A stretch of 64,000 bases of DNA from Skeletonema tropicum (lineage: Eukaryota > Bacillariophyta > Thalassiosirophyceae > Thalassiosirales > Thalassiosiraceae): the NCBI GenBank assembly GCA_037178625.1, contig CM074139.1, forward strand, positions 1,550,001 through 1,614,000, read 5' to 3'. Shown here one piece after another: positions 41,614 through 53,633 of this stretch (position 1 is the first letter of the stretch; the number at the start of each line of letters is the position of its first letter). Below the pieces are notes generated by a model, which ran no database searches, was not told the origin of the DNA, and worked only from the letters and a program-made list of their open reading frames with translations. A program made the translations under genes and the position numbers.

Positions 41614-43437
41614 TTACATCAATTGCCAGGCTGCAAAGGCAATCCCCAAGCAAAAAACATCCATCATCCCATTAACTGTCACACCTCCATTAGGTTGATT
41701 TGCACCAGGCTGATTTCTATCTTGCTGAACTGGAGATTGTGTTGGAGTTTCCGTGACAGTCGGTGTTGGTGTTGGAGCCAAAGAAGAATTCAGCGTGGGA
41801 GAAGGTGTGAAGTACCAAGACGGGCCTTGAGGTGGGGCCGTTACGGTGGGAGCAAGAGATGATGTTGGTGACATGGATGATGATGGCGCAAGAGACGAAA
41901 AGTCGTCAGTAGAGTTATTATTGTTGTTGTTGTTGCCTCCTTGACCTTCACAGTCAAAGATTCCATCAGTATTCACCAAGAACAAAGTGTGATCATTCCC
42001 ACTCGAAATGATAATGTTCTGTTGACCAACAAAGGCTCGTTCATTTCCAGGGCAACTCACTTCCGACAAAGGATTCCATTGCATATCTCCATTTCCTATC
42101 TGGCCAGAACCATCTTGTCCAACACCATAGACACCGTAGTCTTGTAGAAAGAATGCAGTGAATGAAATGGCCGAGGCAAAAATGTCTGTCACATTCGCAA
42201 GCGCCGTAACCATTGCAGGCACATCACTAGCGACATCACTAGCAGATGTAATCTCAGTGTTGTTGATGTTTTCATTCCCAAGCTGACCATGTGTATTCTT
42301 ACCACATGCAACAACTTGACCATTGGAAAGCAGCATATAGAGCGAAGATTTTCCAGCAGCAATCAAATCCACCACCACACCTTCATCATTGAACGAAAAG
42401 TCATTTCCTCGATTATTTTGCATCTGTTCCACTCCCGTTAGCATTGTGGGAAGTGGCCGATCGACACGATCACCGAGGCACAATTGTCCTTCATAATTGG
42501 TACCTGCTGCATACACATGGTCGGAAGAGGTGAGAAAGTACGATGATCCCCTACCTGCCGCGATTTGGGTGATATTCGCAACCATGGGAGTATCCGGTGT
42601 CGTATTGTTAAAGTCAGGTTCATCAATCAAGACTTCGACTGGTTCCAACATGTTTTGACCCTTGAGACCAATCCCTAATTGACCATAGGCATTCCATCCA
42701 CAACCAAACACTTGTCCATTGTCCATTAACAGAAGTGTATGACGTTCTCCAAGAGCAATGTCCACAACTTTGGACGATGCCGCTGCATCTGCTGCTTTTG
42801 CTACCTGATAAAATCGATCTCTAGACATTGCATCACCCAAACAAAGCTGTCCGAAGGTGTTTGTTCCTGTCGCCCAGACATTACCGGATATATCCAATGC
42901 CATTGTGTAATACTGAGATGCCACCACTTTGGAGAAGGCAGGTGGAGTCGAAAAATTTATGTCATCTAGGTAGTAAACTTCTGTAATTGGTTGAAAATCA
43001 AGCATTGACCCATTCACTGTATCACGACCAATCCCCGAGGCTTGAATAGAAACGCTGCTAGCCGTCAAGATCCGTCCTTGGCTGGTAACCACTGTCGAAT
43101 GCAATGTGCCTGCGGATGTATCAGTAACATACTCTCCTTGGTCAAGAGCGGAAATGTTGATGAGTGTGGGACGATGATGATTCATTTCCGTTGTGCTGTT
43201 GGAACTTTCATCGGTGGTAGCGGTAGCACCCCATTCGGAGGAATCTCCAGCACCAAAGAGCCACGTTTTTGGAGAGTCATCATCGTCTGGAAGTGGAATT
43301 TTAAGATCTGGAAGGTACAGTTCGTTATCTTGATTTGCTTGGACTTCGCGACGAATTGGGGAACGAACATGGTTGGAGGTAACACTACCACAAGCGGATA
43401 GGAGTAAGAGTAGATTTCCAATAAGAAACGATGACAT
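41614..43437 (-). CDS. RCC1-repeat surface protein
   Basis: The start at 43437 is preferred over an in-frame upstream ATG because it begins a signal peptide (MSSFLIGNLLLLLSACG). The product is about 607 residues. At least five RCC1-type blades are seen between about 150 and 480, each with a GNVWATGTNTFGQLCLGD- or GQVFGCGWNAYGQLGIG-like core. RCC1 blades form a beta-propeller used for protein or nucleotide-exchange interactions; with a signal peptide the protein is extracellular or lumenal, so a Ran exchange role is unlikely. An Asn run and a Ser/Pro/Thr-rich linker (PTSSLAPT, TPTPTVTETPTQSP) lead to a hydrophobic C-terminus. No Lys-rich cluster is present here, unlike the two surface genes upstream. 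Confidence 0.82.
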   Translation of the reverse strand: MSSFLIGNLLLLLSACGSVTSNHVRSPIRREVQANQDNELYLPDLKIPLPDDDDSPKTWLFGAGDSSEWGATATTDESSNSTTEMNHHRPTLINISALDQGEYVTDTSAGTLHSTVVTSQGRILTASSVSIQASGIGRDTVNGSMLDFQPITEVYYLDDINFSTPPAFSKVVASQYYTMALDISGNVWATGTNTFGQLCLGDAMSRDRFYQVAKAADAAASSKVVDIALGERHTLLLMDNGQVFGCGWNAYGQLGIGLKGQNMLEPVEVLIDEPDFNNTTPDTPMVANITQIAAGRGSSYFLTSSDHVYAAGTNYEGQLCLGDRVDRPLPTMLTGVEQMQNNRGNDFSFNDEGVVVDLIAAGKSSLYMLLSNGQVVACGKNTHGQLGNENINNTEITSASDVASDVPAMVTALANVTDIFASAISFTAFFLQDYGVYGVGQDGSGQIGNGDMQWNPLSEVSCPGNERAFVGQQNIIISSGNDHTLFLVNTDGIFDCEGQGGNNNNNNNSTDDFSSLAPSSSMSPTSSLAPTVTAPPQGPSWYFTPSPTLNSSLAPTPTPTVTETPTQSPVQQDRNQPGANQPNGGVTVNGMMDVFCLGIAFAAWQLM

Positions 43438-43824
43438 GGTGATGGTGTTGATGATTTTGAGGAGAAGATAGGAGAAGATGCTCGCAGTCCAAGAAAAGAT
43501 GACTCTGATTCTATGCACGTTGCACGTGTTGTGTCTGTAGGCAAATTAGACGATTATTGTGGTCGTTTCACGACGTGGCTCTTGCTCGATCGTCTACGCA
43601 GATTATTAATATGATGAATCTTGGTTTTTGCATAGACGACATATTGTAGGTCACCGTCTATCGTGCCAATGGCCATGGCCATGGTCGTGCCAAAAGTGTC
43701 GAAAATCCTCAAAAGTCACAAAGGTGCGAATGGCCAGCTATGACCCGGAAACTGACCTTCTCCGAACCCGTAAAATGCCCTGTGATTTCTGAAAATCATT
43801 TCTCATTTCAACCAAAACAACAGC
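43438..43824. promoter_or_regulatory. Divergent promoter region
   Basis: 387 bp between the RCC1 gene and the GT32-like gene. It contains overlapping palindromes around tggccatggccatgg (near 43672). No known site is assigned. Confidence 0.35.
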
Positions 43825-46341
43825 ATGACCATGGCGAAAGCATCACGTAGAATAGCACTCCTCGCTTCCCTAGCAATACTATCAGCCTGCTTGGCCCGCG
43901 GAGGCGGCAACGATGAGAATGATAATCGTGATCTTGGAGAGCAATCACCGCCGCCCAAGCTATCGTTCACCGACGAAGAAGTCCAAAGCGGTGTAGTAAA
44001 AATTATTGAAAATGATACCAACAACAATGCACCATCATGGACGACCATTTTCCAGAGCGTCAGTGACAAGTCTGCAGCCGAGAACGTTAGGTTACGTTCT
44101 GGTCCATTATTGACATTATTCCCGAGTGGCGATGACTCTCTCGGTAGCGATACTAGTGACTATCATGCCCGTCACGTGGTACTTGATCCAACCGAACAAC
44201 GATCCTACCTCGTTGACAAGGGATCGGAGTGTCATTCTTCCAACGATGACATCGTAGACAGATTTGATCAATTACAATCTGCATCACTGCAAAATTTAGC
44301 AACGGAGCTGTGGAAGTATTGTGCGCTATATATTGAGGGAGGAGTTTATGTCGATGCTGAAACTGCACCTCTAGTTGCGCTGGGAGATGTGTTGAAATCA
44401 GTGAATAACAACAATAATTATGCCGTGGTGGTGGATTCATCAGATGCTGCAGTGTCTCCACAGTTTTGGCCACCATTATCGTCTGTGGCTACTGTTGATG
44501 CAATACAGGATGAAGATGTCACTGAAAGTGAGAACAACATAGATGAATCAAGTAGTGGTATGTGGGGAAACAAAATTGTCACGGGCTCCTTCATTGCAAT
44601 TCAAAACAGATTACATTCCGTTCCAAAGACCGTTATTGAGACAATCATGACTACTTCCATCAGCACATTGGAACAGGATGCACTTCTCTTGCCCAAAACG
44701 TTGATGAATGCAATTCAAATTGATTCCAAAAAGAGAACGGATTCGTGGACGTTTCTCAGTCAGAGGTGTCGTGGCATACAAACAGCAGCCGGAGATAATA
44801 TTGATGATGACGTCAATCCAACCCAACAACACCAACGTTCGTTGCGACATTGTCCATCCACTTCTGGGTACTGCTGTGAAATTCTAGATCCAGATCATAG
44901 CTTTGTGTTTCTCCTATCTCGTCATCCTCTTCTACCGAATCAACTACTACCTCATCCAACGTCCCTGCCACAACCGTATGCAAAGACAATTTCAACGGAT
45001 ATTGAACTTGATCCTAAAACACAATCCGAGCTGCCATTCATTGCAACCATTCGGGATGACACATCTTCTCCATTGCTCACTTTGCCCTTTCAACCGGGAT
45101 CAAAGGAAAGCACACCCAATGTCTACGACCTGTTACATGCAAAGGAGGCATTGCCCAATCAAGAGGATCATGCTCGGCAATGTATGGATTGCCTTCGTAT
45201 CAAAAGTGGAGCAAACTGTTCGACATGTAAGAATGTTTGTCCTACCTTTTGTAAGAATTTGTGTAAAGTCAAGTTGAAGGAGAAGCCAGTGAAGCACGTG
45301 TTGAACATTAGTGGACCACGATTCAGGAAGGATCCGGAACGGATTATTCCGAGAATTATTCATCAGACTTGGTTTGAACCGGTTACAGCGGAGAAGTATC
45401 CGAATATGTATCGTTTGATTGAGAGTTGGAAACGGTCGGGCTGGGAGTACATTTTTTATGATGATGACGCTGCTGGAGAGTTTCTGTCGTTGCACTTTCC
45501 GCCTGAGGTCAAGGATGCATATGACTCTGTCACTCCTGGAGCCTTTAAAGCAGACCTTTTCAGATATTGTGCCTTGTTGATCAAGGGTGGTATCTACTCT
45601 GATATGGACATCATGCTGGAGTCTAATCTAGATGCTGCTGGTGAGTCGGCACAAACTCTTCTTGCCTTTAGTCTCTTGTAACTTTACTCATCATCTTCCT
45701 TTCGTGTTACTCTCTCAGTCCCACCTGATATTGGTTTCATGGTTCCTGTGGATGAACCAGGGATCAAACATGATCACCGTATGTGTTTATGGAACGGAAT
45801 GATCGCGGCGGCACCTGGCCATCCGTACCTTGCCAGAGTGATTGATCGTGTTGTTCACAATATCCGCAACCGGTTCACTGTGGTTGACTATGATCATATG
45901 ATGTGCAAGAATCCAAAGCTAGAGCTGTCTGTTCCGCATGCATATTCCACGTTATTTACCGGCGGCCCATGCATTCTTGGAATGACACTCAACGAAGTTA
46001 TGGGCCGACCCCTTCAACAAACATTTGAGCACGGCGACTTGGTAACAGATGTTGAAGTTCCTGGAAGGACGGTGATATTGAATCAGAACAAATGGGATAT
46101 GGGTGCTCATAGATTCACATGGGTGGAAAACAATCTGGTTGTAGCTGCCACAGATATGCCTGACTATGACGATCGTAAAGAATTGAAGGGAGAGGACAAG
46201 GACCAAGCAGCTCATTACAGCAAGGCTTTGGATCGAACGACTCTCTATGGTTATGCTAAGGTGTATGCTGATCGGAAAATTGCACATGAACGACTCGTGT
46301 TTCAAATACAATCAGATCAGGATATTGGGTCAATCGAATAG
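43825..46341 (+). CDS. GT32-like glycosyltransferase with two DxD-type modules
   Basis: Exons 43825-45640 and 45719-46341 (78-bp intron, gtgagt to ctctcag) give 812 residues. An N-terminal signal or anchor segment (IALLASLAILSACLA) is present. The C-terminal module is a classic GT32/OCH1-type domain: RIIPRIIHQTWFEP, WKRSGWEYIFYDDD, AFKADLFRYCALLIKGGIYSDMDIMLE (DxD at D593-D595), then the exon-2 part DIGFMVP and NGMIAAAPGHPYL. An N-terminal module repeats the key helix and motif as LATELWKYCALYIEGGVYVDAETAPL, with DAE at 177-179 in place of DxD. A Cys-rich segment (CMDCLRIKSGANCSTC, CPTFCKNLCK) separates them. A Golgi mannosyl- or related transfer from a nucleotide sugar is inferred. The N-terminal module may be degenerate. 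Confidence 0.83.
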
Positions 46342-46471
46342 TGAGAATACATATCCAATATCTATGTACTTCTATTCTGGGATTTGAATGTTTGACGATG
46401 GAATAATAGTGTATGTAAATAGTTGCTTAGAAATCAATGGATTGCTAGCTCAAGAAGATTTCTTTCGCTCA

Positions 46472-47101
46472 CTAGCCCTGATTCATCCTTCCCATAATTT
46501 GGTTCACTTTTTGTACACATTCATATGTTTCCTGGTCATTCTTCATCGCTTCTTCCAATGCTTCTTGGCCCTCAGTCATCAGCAGCTTCATTACATCTTG
46601 CATCTTTGGAGATCGAAGCATTGCAACCAGCTCCGGATCAGCCATCATGGTTTTCAGCATGTCGGGTGGCATTCCACCAGGCAAGGTTCCATCGCCGCCT
46701 ACCGCGCTATCCATCATTTCATCAGATACTTCAAATGACTCTCCTTTGACATTCGCTTCCAAATTGCGCTTGTTGAATTCGTCAATAATTGAAGGATCCG
46801 CCTTCCCTGACGCACGAGCTTCGTCTAATCTCCTTTCAAGTGACTCTCTATCAAAGCAATCTTTGTAATCAACTTTTCTCAAGTCCAACTCTGATTTAAT
46901 TTCTGAAATCTTCATCTGCCCTGGCAGTGGCGGCTCGACGTCATCGTCTGTTGGTCCGATTTCGATGGCGTAGAGAGGGAAAGTAGTGGACGTCTTCAAG
47001 CAACTTCTCGCGTTTATGGTGAAGGCGTCGAGCATTATGAAAGGAAGGCAGCAGCAAGCTGCAAGAAGGGTGCATCGCCGGTAGTAACTGTTATGCATCA
47101 T
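46472..47101 (-). CDS. STI1-domain, chaperone-like protein, probably plastid
   Basis: Translation from the ATG at 47101 (another is at 47098) gives 209 residues and a signal peptide (RRCTLLAACCCLPFIMLDA) followed by Phe, the diatom plastid pattern. A SAP-like helical segment comes next: MKISEIKSELDLRKVDYKDC then ESLERRLDEARASG, about 63-100. A C-terminal STI1/DP-type domain holds MMADPELVAMLRSPKMQDVMKLLMTEG and a final helix. STI1 domains occur in Hsp70/Hsp90 co-chaperones and in Tic40; a plastid import or folding role is a reasonable inference. A decayed copy of the SAP-like segment lies at 61640-61850 in this window. Confidence 0.75.
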   Translation of the reverse strand: MMHNSYYRRCTLLAACCCLPFIMLDAFTINARSCLKTSTTFPLYAIEIGPTDDDVEPPLPGQMKISEIKSELDLRKVDYKDCFDRESLERRLDEARASGKADPSIIDEFNKRNLEANVKGESFEVSDEMMDSAVGGDGTLPGGMPPDMLKTMMADPELVAMLRSPKMQDVMKLLMTEGQEALEEAMKNDQETYECVQKVNQIMGRMNQG

Positions 47102-47448
47102 AGTAAAGACAGGTCTAAGGAGATAGCAAGTAGTATGGCGTGCGCTTGCTACGACAAGTATTATGTTGTATGTATGTTGTGTGTATGATGTCATCTGCTG
47201 TCATCATGGCATGCTGCTCCCGCCAAAAGAAGGCTTCCACGTAACAAAAAGAGGCGGTATCTTTTATGTCACAAGTCCGCAAATCTTTTGTCCACATCAT
47301 TCAATCACAAAGGCTCGCAACAACTACCGACATGCAGCAATTTGGCCTACATACTTTTGACGAGTCTCTTGCTAGTTGAACCATTGTTATTGGTCGTCGG
47401 ATTCATGGATCTTCTAATACTGCAAAGCAGCAGCTGAAAGGAGCAATA
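47102..47448. promoter_or_regulatory. Divergent promoter region
   Basis: 347 bp between the STI1-like gene and the Myb gene. No site was identified. Confidence 0.3.
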
Positions 47449-49194
47449 ATGTACAGCACACTCCCACCTCAAGAAGGGAAGGATCCGAAGCTGTCTTCAA
47501 TAATGACTGCAGCTGCTCCATCGGCATCGGCAGTTTTACAGCAGGAGTCGAATCTTTCATCTTCTATTGTTTCAAAACCTGCCATAATGGCAGCTCAGCA
47601 ACCGCCACAGGTGGGCAATGATCCAAAGCTATTAGCTTGTATGAATGATGACGCTGCGATCGTATCGTCATCGTCGTCACCTCGTGCAAACTTAAGTGTA
47701 GCCGTTTCTGCCCCTTCTCACCATCAGCAACAACTTGGCGATGCAGCTTCGCCTACGCAAGAATCAATCGCAAACTCGCTCCTCTCGTTCAAGGAAACAT
47801 CACCAATAAGTACAGCTAGGAAGGCTCCGCCTGGCACTGGCACTGTTATGGCCGATTTCCGTCCAATGCAAACAAATCCCGTACATTCTTTGACAAACTC
47901 TAACCATAATCAGCCGACAGTAGATGCATCAATCCATAAAAAATCTGACACTGATAGTCACGATCACGGCATGCTATCAACTGTATCATGTGCTTCTATC
48001 GATGTTGCTGCCGAACCTTGCATTAACAACTCTAACTTTTGGCTACAAGATGAGGAAGAACGATTTCTGTAAGTGTACACCTATCCAGCTACTCCTTTCT
48101 GTCGCTATTTTGGTACATGATACGCTCATTTCATTCTTTTCTTCATATCAAACATAGGCTCGGACTCAGAATGTTTGGCTGGGGACAATGGAAGCGAATC
48201 CAGCCCATTGTGAAGACACGGACGAACAAACAAATCAAAAGTCATGCCCAGAAACGAGAAAAGGTCAACCCTGAAATCAAGATCAAGTACAGCAAGGGTG
48301 CATGTCGCAGAGGTAGAATTTCTTCTGGTGTGCTAGCCAACGATGCAAGGATCTTGAGCTCAAATGGTGGTGATCTGTTGACTGCGATAGCTCGCGATGA
48401 TCAGCATCATTTTCCACCGCTAGAAGAGATGGTAAAGGATGTCTATCAGACCAACAATGGGGACGGGCCAAATTCACGCGTGAGGCGCTATCGTCATACT
48501 CCGTATCATCGCTCTACTTATCACCCGCAAATAACTAAGCGACTTCACTCGTCGCCTTCGAAGCAAGATTCTGTGGCAGCAACTGACAAAACTGCAGCAT
48601 CAGTTCCGCAAGAGCAACTCTGCACAGAGGCAAGATATTCCCCTGGCATGGAAGTCTACACTCGCTTGAGTAATGGGAACTGGGGTGCTGATATCATACA
48701 GGCTGTCGATTCTTCAGGACCACAGCATCTCTATCTTCTTCGAAATCATGGAGAGGTAAGTGAAAAAGGGACACGAGATGAATGTCATGCCGCTTCGTAT
48801 CTGTAGTCAAACTAAACCATCTTCTGTTCATTCACTCGGTTTACTCCAGGGTGAGACTCCGACCGTTCCTGAAGATTTGATTATGAGTAAGACTTGTTTC
48901 GAAGATATGATTGGAGAGCTGAACGTGCGTTATGGATTGCCAGCTGATGCCAAGCTCACGTGGTCTCATCCCTTGCCAGGAGGGACACCTATCTACGCTC
49001 AATGGATTGACAGAATGAATCTTGATGCCCATGCGAGATGGAATCCTGGTACTGTCAATTCATGCGTGCTGAGAGAAGATGGAGATGGGTACATGTATCA
49101 CATCTTATTTGACAACGAAGAAGAGGACAGTAGCTTACATGAGAAGAGCGTCCTGCATCGCTTAGATTATGACAAATTGTTGAAACACAAGTAG
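47449..49194 (+). CDS. SHAQKYF-type Myb transcription factor with Tudor-like C-terminus
   Basis: Three exons (47449-48068, 48158-48755, 48850-49194; introns 89 and 94 bp) give 520 residues. The single Myb repeat is rebuilt by splicing: FWLQDEEERFLLGLRMFGWG, QWKRIQPIVKTRTNKQIKSH, ending SHAQKREK (Ser235 to Lys239). It matches plant-type 1R-Myb (CCA1/SHAQKYF class) with R where Y is usual. Basic residues follow (YSKGACRRGR). Two later segments, GMEVYTRLSNGNWGADIIQAV and GTPIYAQWIDRM...RWNPGTVNS...YHILFDNEEED, look like Tudor/Agenet-type barrels that bind modified histones (inference). The N-terminal 190 residues are Ser/Ala/Pro-rich and disordered. A nuclear DNA-binding regulator is likely. Confidence 0.82.
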
Positions 49195-49763
49195 CTGATC
49201 CTCTTGCTCTTCGTGATTCCCGAGGCAGGTATTCAGAAGTACATAACATCAATCTCATACTTTTACATCATCAGCACACATGATTTACTTTTGCTAGGTA
49301 TAATAATAACATGAACTAGCATTGCCAAACAGCAACTATAAATTTGTTCTCCTTCAAGAACGTGCAGATTGCTAGGAACCAACGAGGAAGTTATCAAACA
49401 GTATTATATAATGTTCGTTCCAACACAGACGACTACTTCTAATATTGATGGAACTAAGAGAGTGACGAGCGAAAAAAGCAGCAGGCGAGAAGAATTTACA
49501 CACATGCTGTCATCAGACCTACCCAAGTTGGAGCTTTAACAGGTGTCAGAGTGCCTCGTTGTTGCAGAGAATGCCAGAAGAGTTAAACAGATTGAGCAGG
49601 TTTTATGAATAAATCTTCACAATAATACTCTGACGCATGATGTAACGGTCGTATTGCGTGATAAGTCATAAGTCCAGTGTTTGGGTGATTTAGTCTAGAT
49701 ATAACACTATTAGTATCCTTTTCCTAACTTATAACAAACATAACGTAGCATCGGGCGTTTGAC
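49195..49763. other. Convergent 3' spacer
   Basis: 569 AT-rich bp between two converging genes. No frame, repeat or RNA gene was seen. Confidence 0.4.
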
Positions 49764-50505
49764 TTAGACAAATTCTCGATCGACAAAAGGATCGTCATCA
49801 AGATCAAACTTCTGCAACTCGTTCCACTTAGAAATTGACCCGTAGAACGATGTGTCGACACTATAATCATCTTCGTACTCGAGGCCAAGGCCATATTCCG
49901 ACCTGTGGTCTTGCCCATTCTTAACGAAGAATTCTTCGTCATATCGCAGTACTTGACGATTCTTCCTTTTGATGAGGTTTCGAGCATGGTAGCATATAAA
50001 GAGAATAAACCAAGCGTACGAGAGCGATGACATTCTCGGTTGTTTCGTAATCTCTTCGTTGGCATCATTTTCTTTGCTAGTTGTTTCAGCTGTTGATTCA
50101 CTTGATGATTCGATTGGTGCGCTCGTAACGACGGGATTACTCACGTCATTTAGCATCTGTGCAACGCATGGGGTGGGCGAGGAAATCAGAATCTTGTCGG
50201 ACACAATCATAACACGAATCAATAACATAGGCACTCACTCTCTTTCTGTTCTTTGGAGATTTCTTAGCATTCGTTGGAGTTTTCACTGCATGAATGACTT
50301 TGTAGACCTCGTCACTGTTTATTAGGTCAACGTTGGTGTCGAGTACGTAATGCTTTCCGTCAACGACAAGTCCATCGAATTTCTGCATTGAGGCGGCCGA
50401 AGCCGAAGATGACGAGTCGTCTGGTACCAGAATTGCCATCGTCCAAAGAATCGAGAAGGCCATTACTATGCCTACTGCTGCTTGCAATCCTCGTTCTCCA
50501 TGCAT
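49764..50505 (-). CDS. Small two-pass membrane protein, unknown
   Basis: Exons 50239-50505 and 49764-50156 (82-bp intron, gtgagt to tgcacag) give 219 residues. A hydrophobic segment at about 9-27 (AAVGIVMAFSILWTMAILV) and another near 135-150 (YAWFILFICYHA) suggest two membrane spans. The region between is Ser/Thr/Glu-rich, and the C-terminal tail is basic then acidic. No family is recognised. The acceptor could be 33 nt upstream (acaag), which would keep frame and add 11 residues. Confidence 0.5.
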
Positions 50506-51280
50506 GGTATCGATGTTTTACTCTTCTTTACCGTTGCGTGAGTGCCAAATGTCAACAGCAATCCCTTCGGGGAGCGCATCCAAACATGATTCAGTCATGG
50601 ATGATTCAATATATACCTCTACCTAGATACTTACTTTTTATCGTACATAAGAAAATAAGTGAGTGAAAGTATGTATACCTCTGTATACTTACGTTCGACG
50701 TGACCGGAAAGTATTGAGTGAAAGATAGATCGCGGCACTAACTAAGTTTCATTCAGGTGATGATGAGCTGGCAAAAAGCTCAGCAGCATCGCCTACGGCT
50801 AATCGGCCGAGGCAATTAAAGATTGCAAAAGAGCACGTCGAATGAATGCATAACCATTTGTTCAAGTAGAATGAGCCGAGCTCTTATCTAATGGAGGATC
50901 ATCGTCGGATCTCACAGTCTGACCAGAGGCTAATTCGCCAAGTTGGGTCTCAATTGTTTCTGATGGTGGGAAGGGGCAAAGGCAAAAGCAGGTATGGTAC
51001 CGGCGATGACGATCGCAGCTCCATCATCATGCATGCATGCAAGCTATAGCTTTGGATCATTGCCTACCTGTGGAGGTTGCTGAGCTGCTAAGACAGGTTT
51101 TGAAACAGCAGAAAATGAAAGATTTGACTACTGCTGTAAAACTGCCGGGAACAACAGAGACAGTTGAGGTGGAAGTGTGGTGCTGTATGTACATTATTAT
51201 TGCTTGCTACTTCTACTACTTTCATGAACTGAATGTAGAAGCCATCTTCTTCGCTAGTCTTCCCCTCCCAATGCCCAATC
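50506..51280. other. Spacer, no gene supported
   Basis: 775 bp between the membrane protein start and the end of the C2-domain gene. A plus-strand frame at 51037-51387 overlaps the C2 gene's last exon and has no motif, so it is not called. Confidence 0.4.
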
Positions 51281-53633
51281 TCACTGGTTCCTTTTCTGCC
51301 GACGTGTTTGTTGGTGTTGTTGCTGCTTTCTCTTCACCATTCCTGGCAGCCTTTTCAGCGACGCCTGCAGCATTTGAACATCAGTAAGCTTCTCCTCTGA
51401 CAACGAAAGAATAGACGTTGCCTTGAATTTCGCCTCCTCGTAAAGTTTTCTTGCCTCTTCTGGATCAACATCATCCTCATCATCCTTGAGAAAACTTGGC
51501 AACTCATCATTTTCTTCCTCCTCCTCGCTACTATCAACTTCATCATCGCTTCGGCTAGTGGAAGATTCGTCATCCTCTTCTGTAGAGGTAGAGTTTGCCA
51601 TTGAAATAGATCCGTCGTCATCTCTTTGTGTAGACGTGGTAGTCACCTTCTCAAGCCGAGGCGTATATCCTGTTTCAATTCTCATCTTTGAATAATTCAA
51701 CAATGCCCAAAGTTCCGAGTTGGCATCACTCCGGCTTCTTGGTGAATTTAGTGATTCCTTCTTGGCTTTTTCTTCTGCCTCTTTGACCTTCTTTTCAGCA
51801 AGTTTGAGCAGGTGTGCTCGATCTGTTCTATCAGACTTGCCATCACTGCCCGCAGGAGGCTTCATCGATAATGATGTCACAGCCTCAACAACCTTACATT
51901 CACCGAGGGAAATTGATTCAGCTTCTGCACCTTTCCCTTTCATCAACCCATATTCATGCCTCCGTTTTGCATTATCGACCAGTTCATTCACAGTAGTGTA
52001 AATATCAAGAATTGCACGATTTTCCCCTTTCTTGTCATAGTGCAATACTGCCAACTGAATCTTCCTATTCAAATCTCCATCGCACAATGCATTGACATCA
52101 ATAGTTGTAGGAGACCACTGCGGACAAAAATTGCTCCTGACGTTCTCGCTCCGATAAATTGGTGTCCAAGTCTCGCCATCATCACCATATGTGCGACGTA
52201 CCTCAAAGAAAGGATCTAATAATGTACCACGGAACTCCTGCCAACGCAGGATCAATTTGCCTGCCGATATAGATGGAACCTCACATATGCGAGCATAGAT
52301 CCCGCCCTGGCGTCCCTTATTATTCGTTTCCAATTGTTTGTGGTTGATATTGCCTCGACTACGAAGGATATCTTCAATTTTGAATACAGCGGCTGTAATA
52401 GTAAAGGCAATTTCAGTAATAATGAGAAAAGGTGGAGAGCAAAAATTTAATTCATAGCGATGAAAAAACTTACATCCTATTGGACCACTGCCCTTCCTGA
52501 CCTTATCAATAACTGAGACTTTGATACAAGCCTCTTTCCCAAAATTATAATCTAGCATAAACGATGTTGTCCATTTCGGAGATGAAGAATTCTTGACAAC
52601 TTCCGTTCTGCCCAATAATTTGCCTGTCTCTTTTTCAGATCCCGAGACTAGCAGTTTGACCTCGGCATACGTATTAGATATCCCCTTGAAGGCACCGGCA
52701 ACATTTCTAAGGTCAGTTGCGTGGAGAGAAAGTTGCAGTTTTTTCACAGTCTTCGTCATCGCTGAAGTGTCAGCGTCAGTAATATTACATTCACCTAGAG
52801 ATATTTTCGCTTTTGAGCGTTTCATCAGATTGAAAGATTTGCTTTTGTTACTCTTGATCAATTCGTTCACGGTGGTGTTAGCAGTAAACCTTTCAGCATG
52901 TTCCCCTTTCTTGTCATAAACAACAGCCAATTGAATCTTCCTATTCAAATCTCCATCGCACAATGCATTGACATCAATAGAGGCAGGATTCCACTCTGGA
53001 CTCTCACTCCAACTCCTTACACGTTCGCTTCGATAAATTGGTGTCCAAGACTCATCGTTATCACCATCATATGTGCGACGTACCTCAAAGAAGGGATCTT
53101 TCTTGCTACGGAATCTTTGCCAGCGTAGGGTTAGCTTGCCAGCCGATGTGGGTGGAACTTTGCAAATTCGTGCGTAGAGTATACCGCCCTGCTGTCTCCC
53201 TTGTAATTGTTTGCCTGTTATACTTCCTTGGCTTCGAAGGATATCTTCAATTTCAAATACTGCATCTGTAGTAGAGTGAAAAGAGTTTCAATAATGATGA
53301 GTAAGGGTGCGCTTGCAATATACTTGGTTTCGTTGCATGTGTATGCATATGAAATATCTTACATCCAATGAACTCATCTCTGCCCTTCTTGATCTTATCA
53401 ACAACTGCGACTTCAATGATCGCGTCCTTCCCAGAGCTATAGTCAAACAGAAACGATTTTGTCCATTTTGGAGATAGCGTATTCTTGATAGCTTCCGTTC
53501 TACCCAGTAATCTTTCTTCTGGCTGTCCATCAAACCCAGAGACTAGAAGTTTGACTTCGGCATATGGATCGGATGACCCCTTGAAGGCACCTCCAGTTGC
53601 GTGAAGAGTCAGTCGCAGCTGTTGTATTGCCAT
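51281..53633 (-). CDS. Tandem C2-domain protein
   Basis: Exons 53363-53633, 52474-53265 and 51281-52392 (introns 97 and 81 bp) give 724 residues. Two long modules repeat. Each starts with a C2-like strand set (LRLTLHATGGAFKG...DPYAEVKLLV, LLGRTEAIKNTLSPKWTKSF, then LQLSLHATDLRNVAGAFKG, LLGRTEVVKNSSSPKWTTSF) and continues into a second C2-like part (KLTLRWQRF, DPFFEVRRTYD, WTPIYRSE, then DVNALCDGDLNRKIQLAV in both modules). The arrangement is reminiscent of copine-type paired C2 domains, which bind phospholipid, often with calcium. Both introns interrupt the equivalent codon (IG/x) of each module, showing an internal duplication that included the intron. The C-terminus is acidic then basic and disordered. 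No von Willebrand A domain is present. Confidence 0.78.

Noticed and set aside
51037..51387. 116-codon plus-strand frame MQAIALDHCLPVEVAELL
   Set aside because: It overlaps the last exon of the C2 gene, and its second half is the antisense of that exon; no motif.
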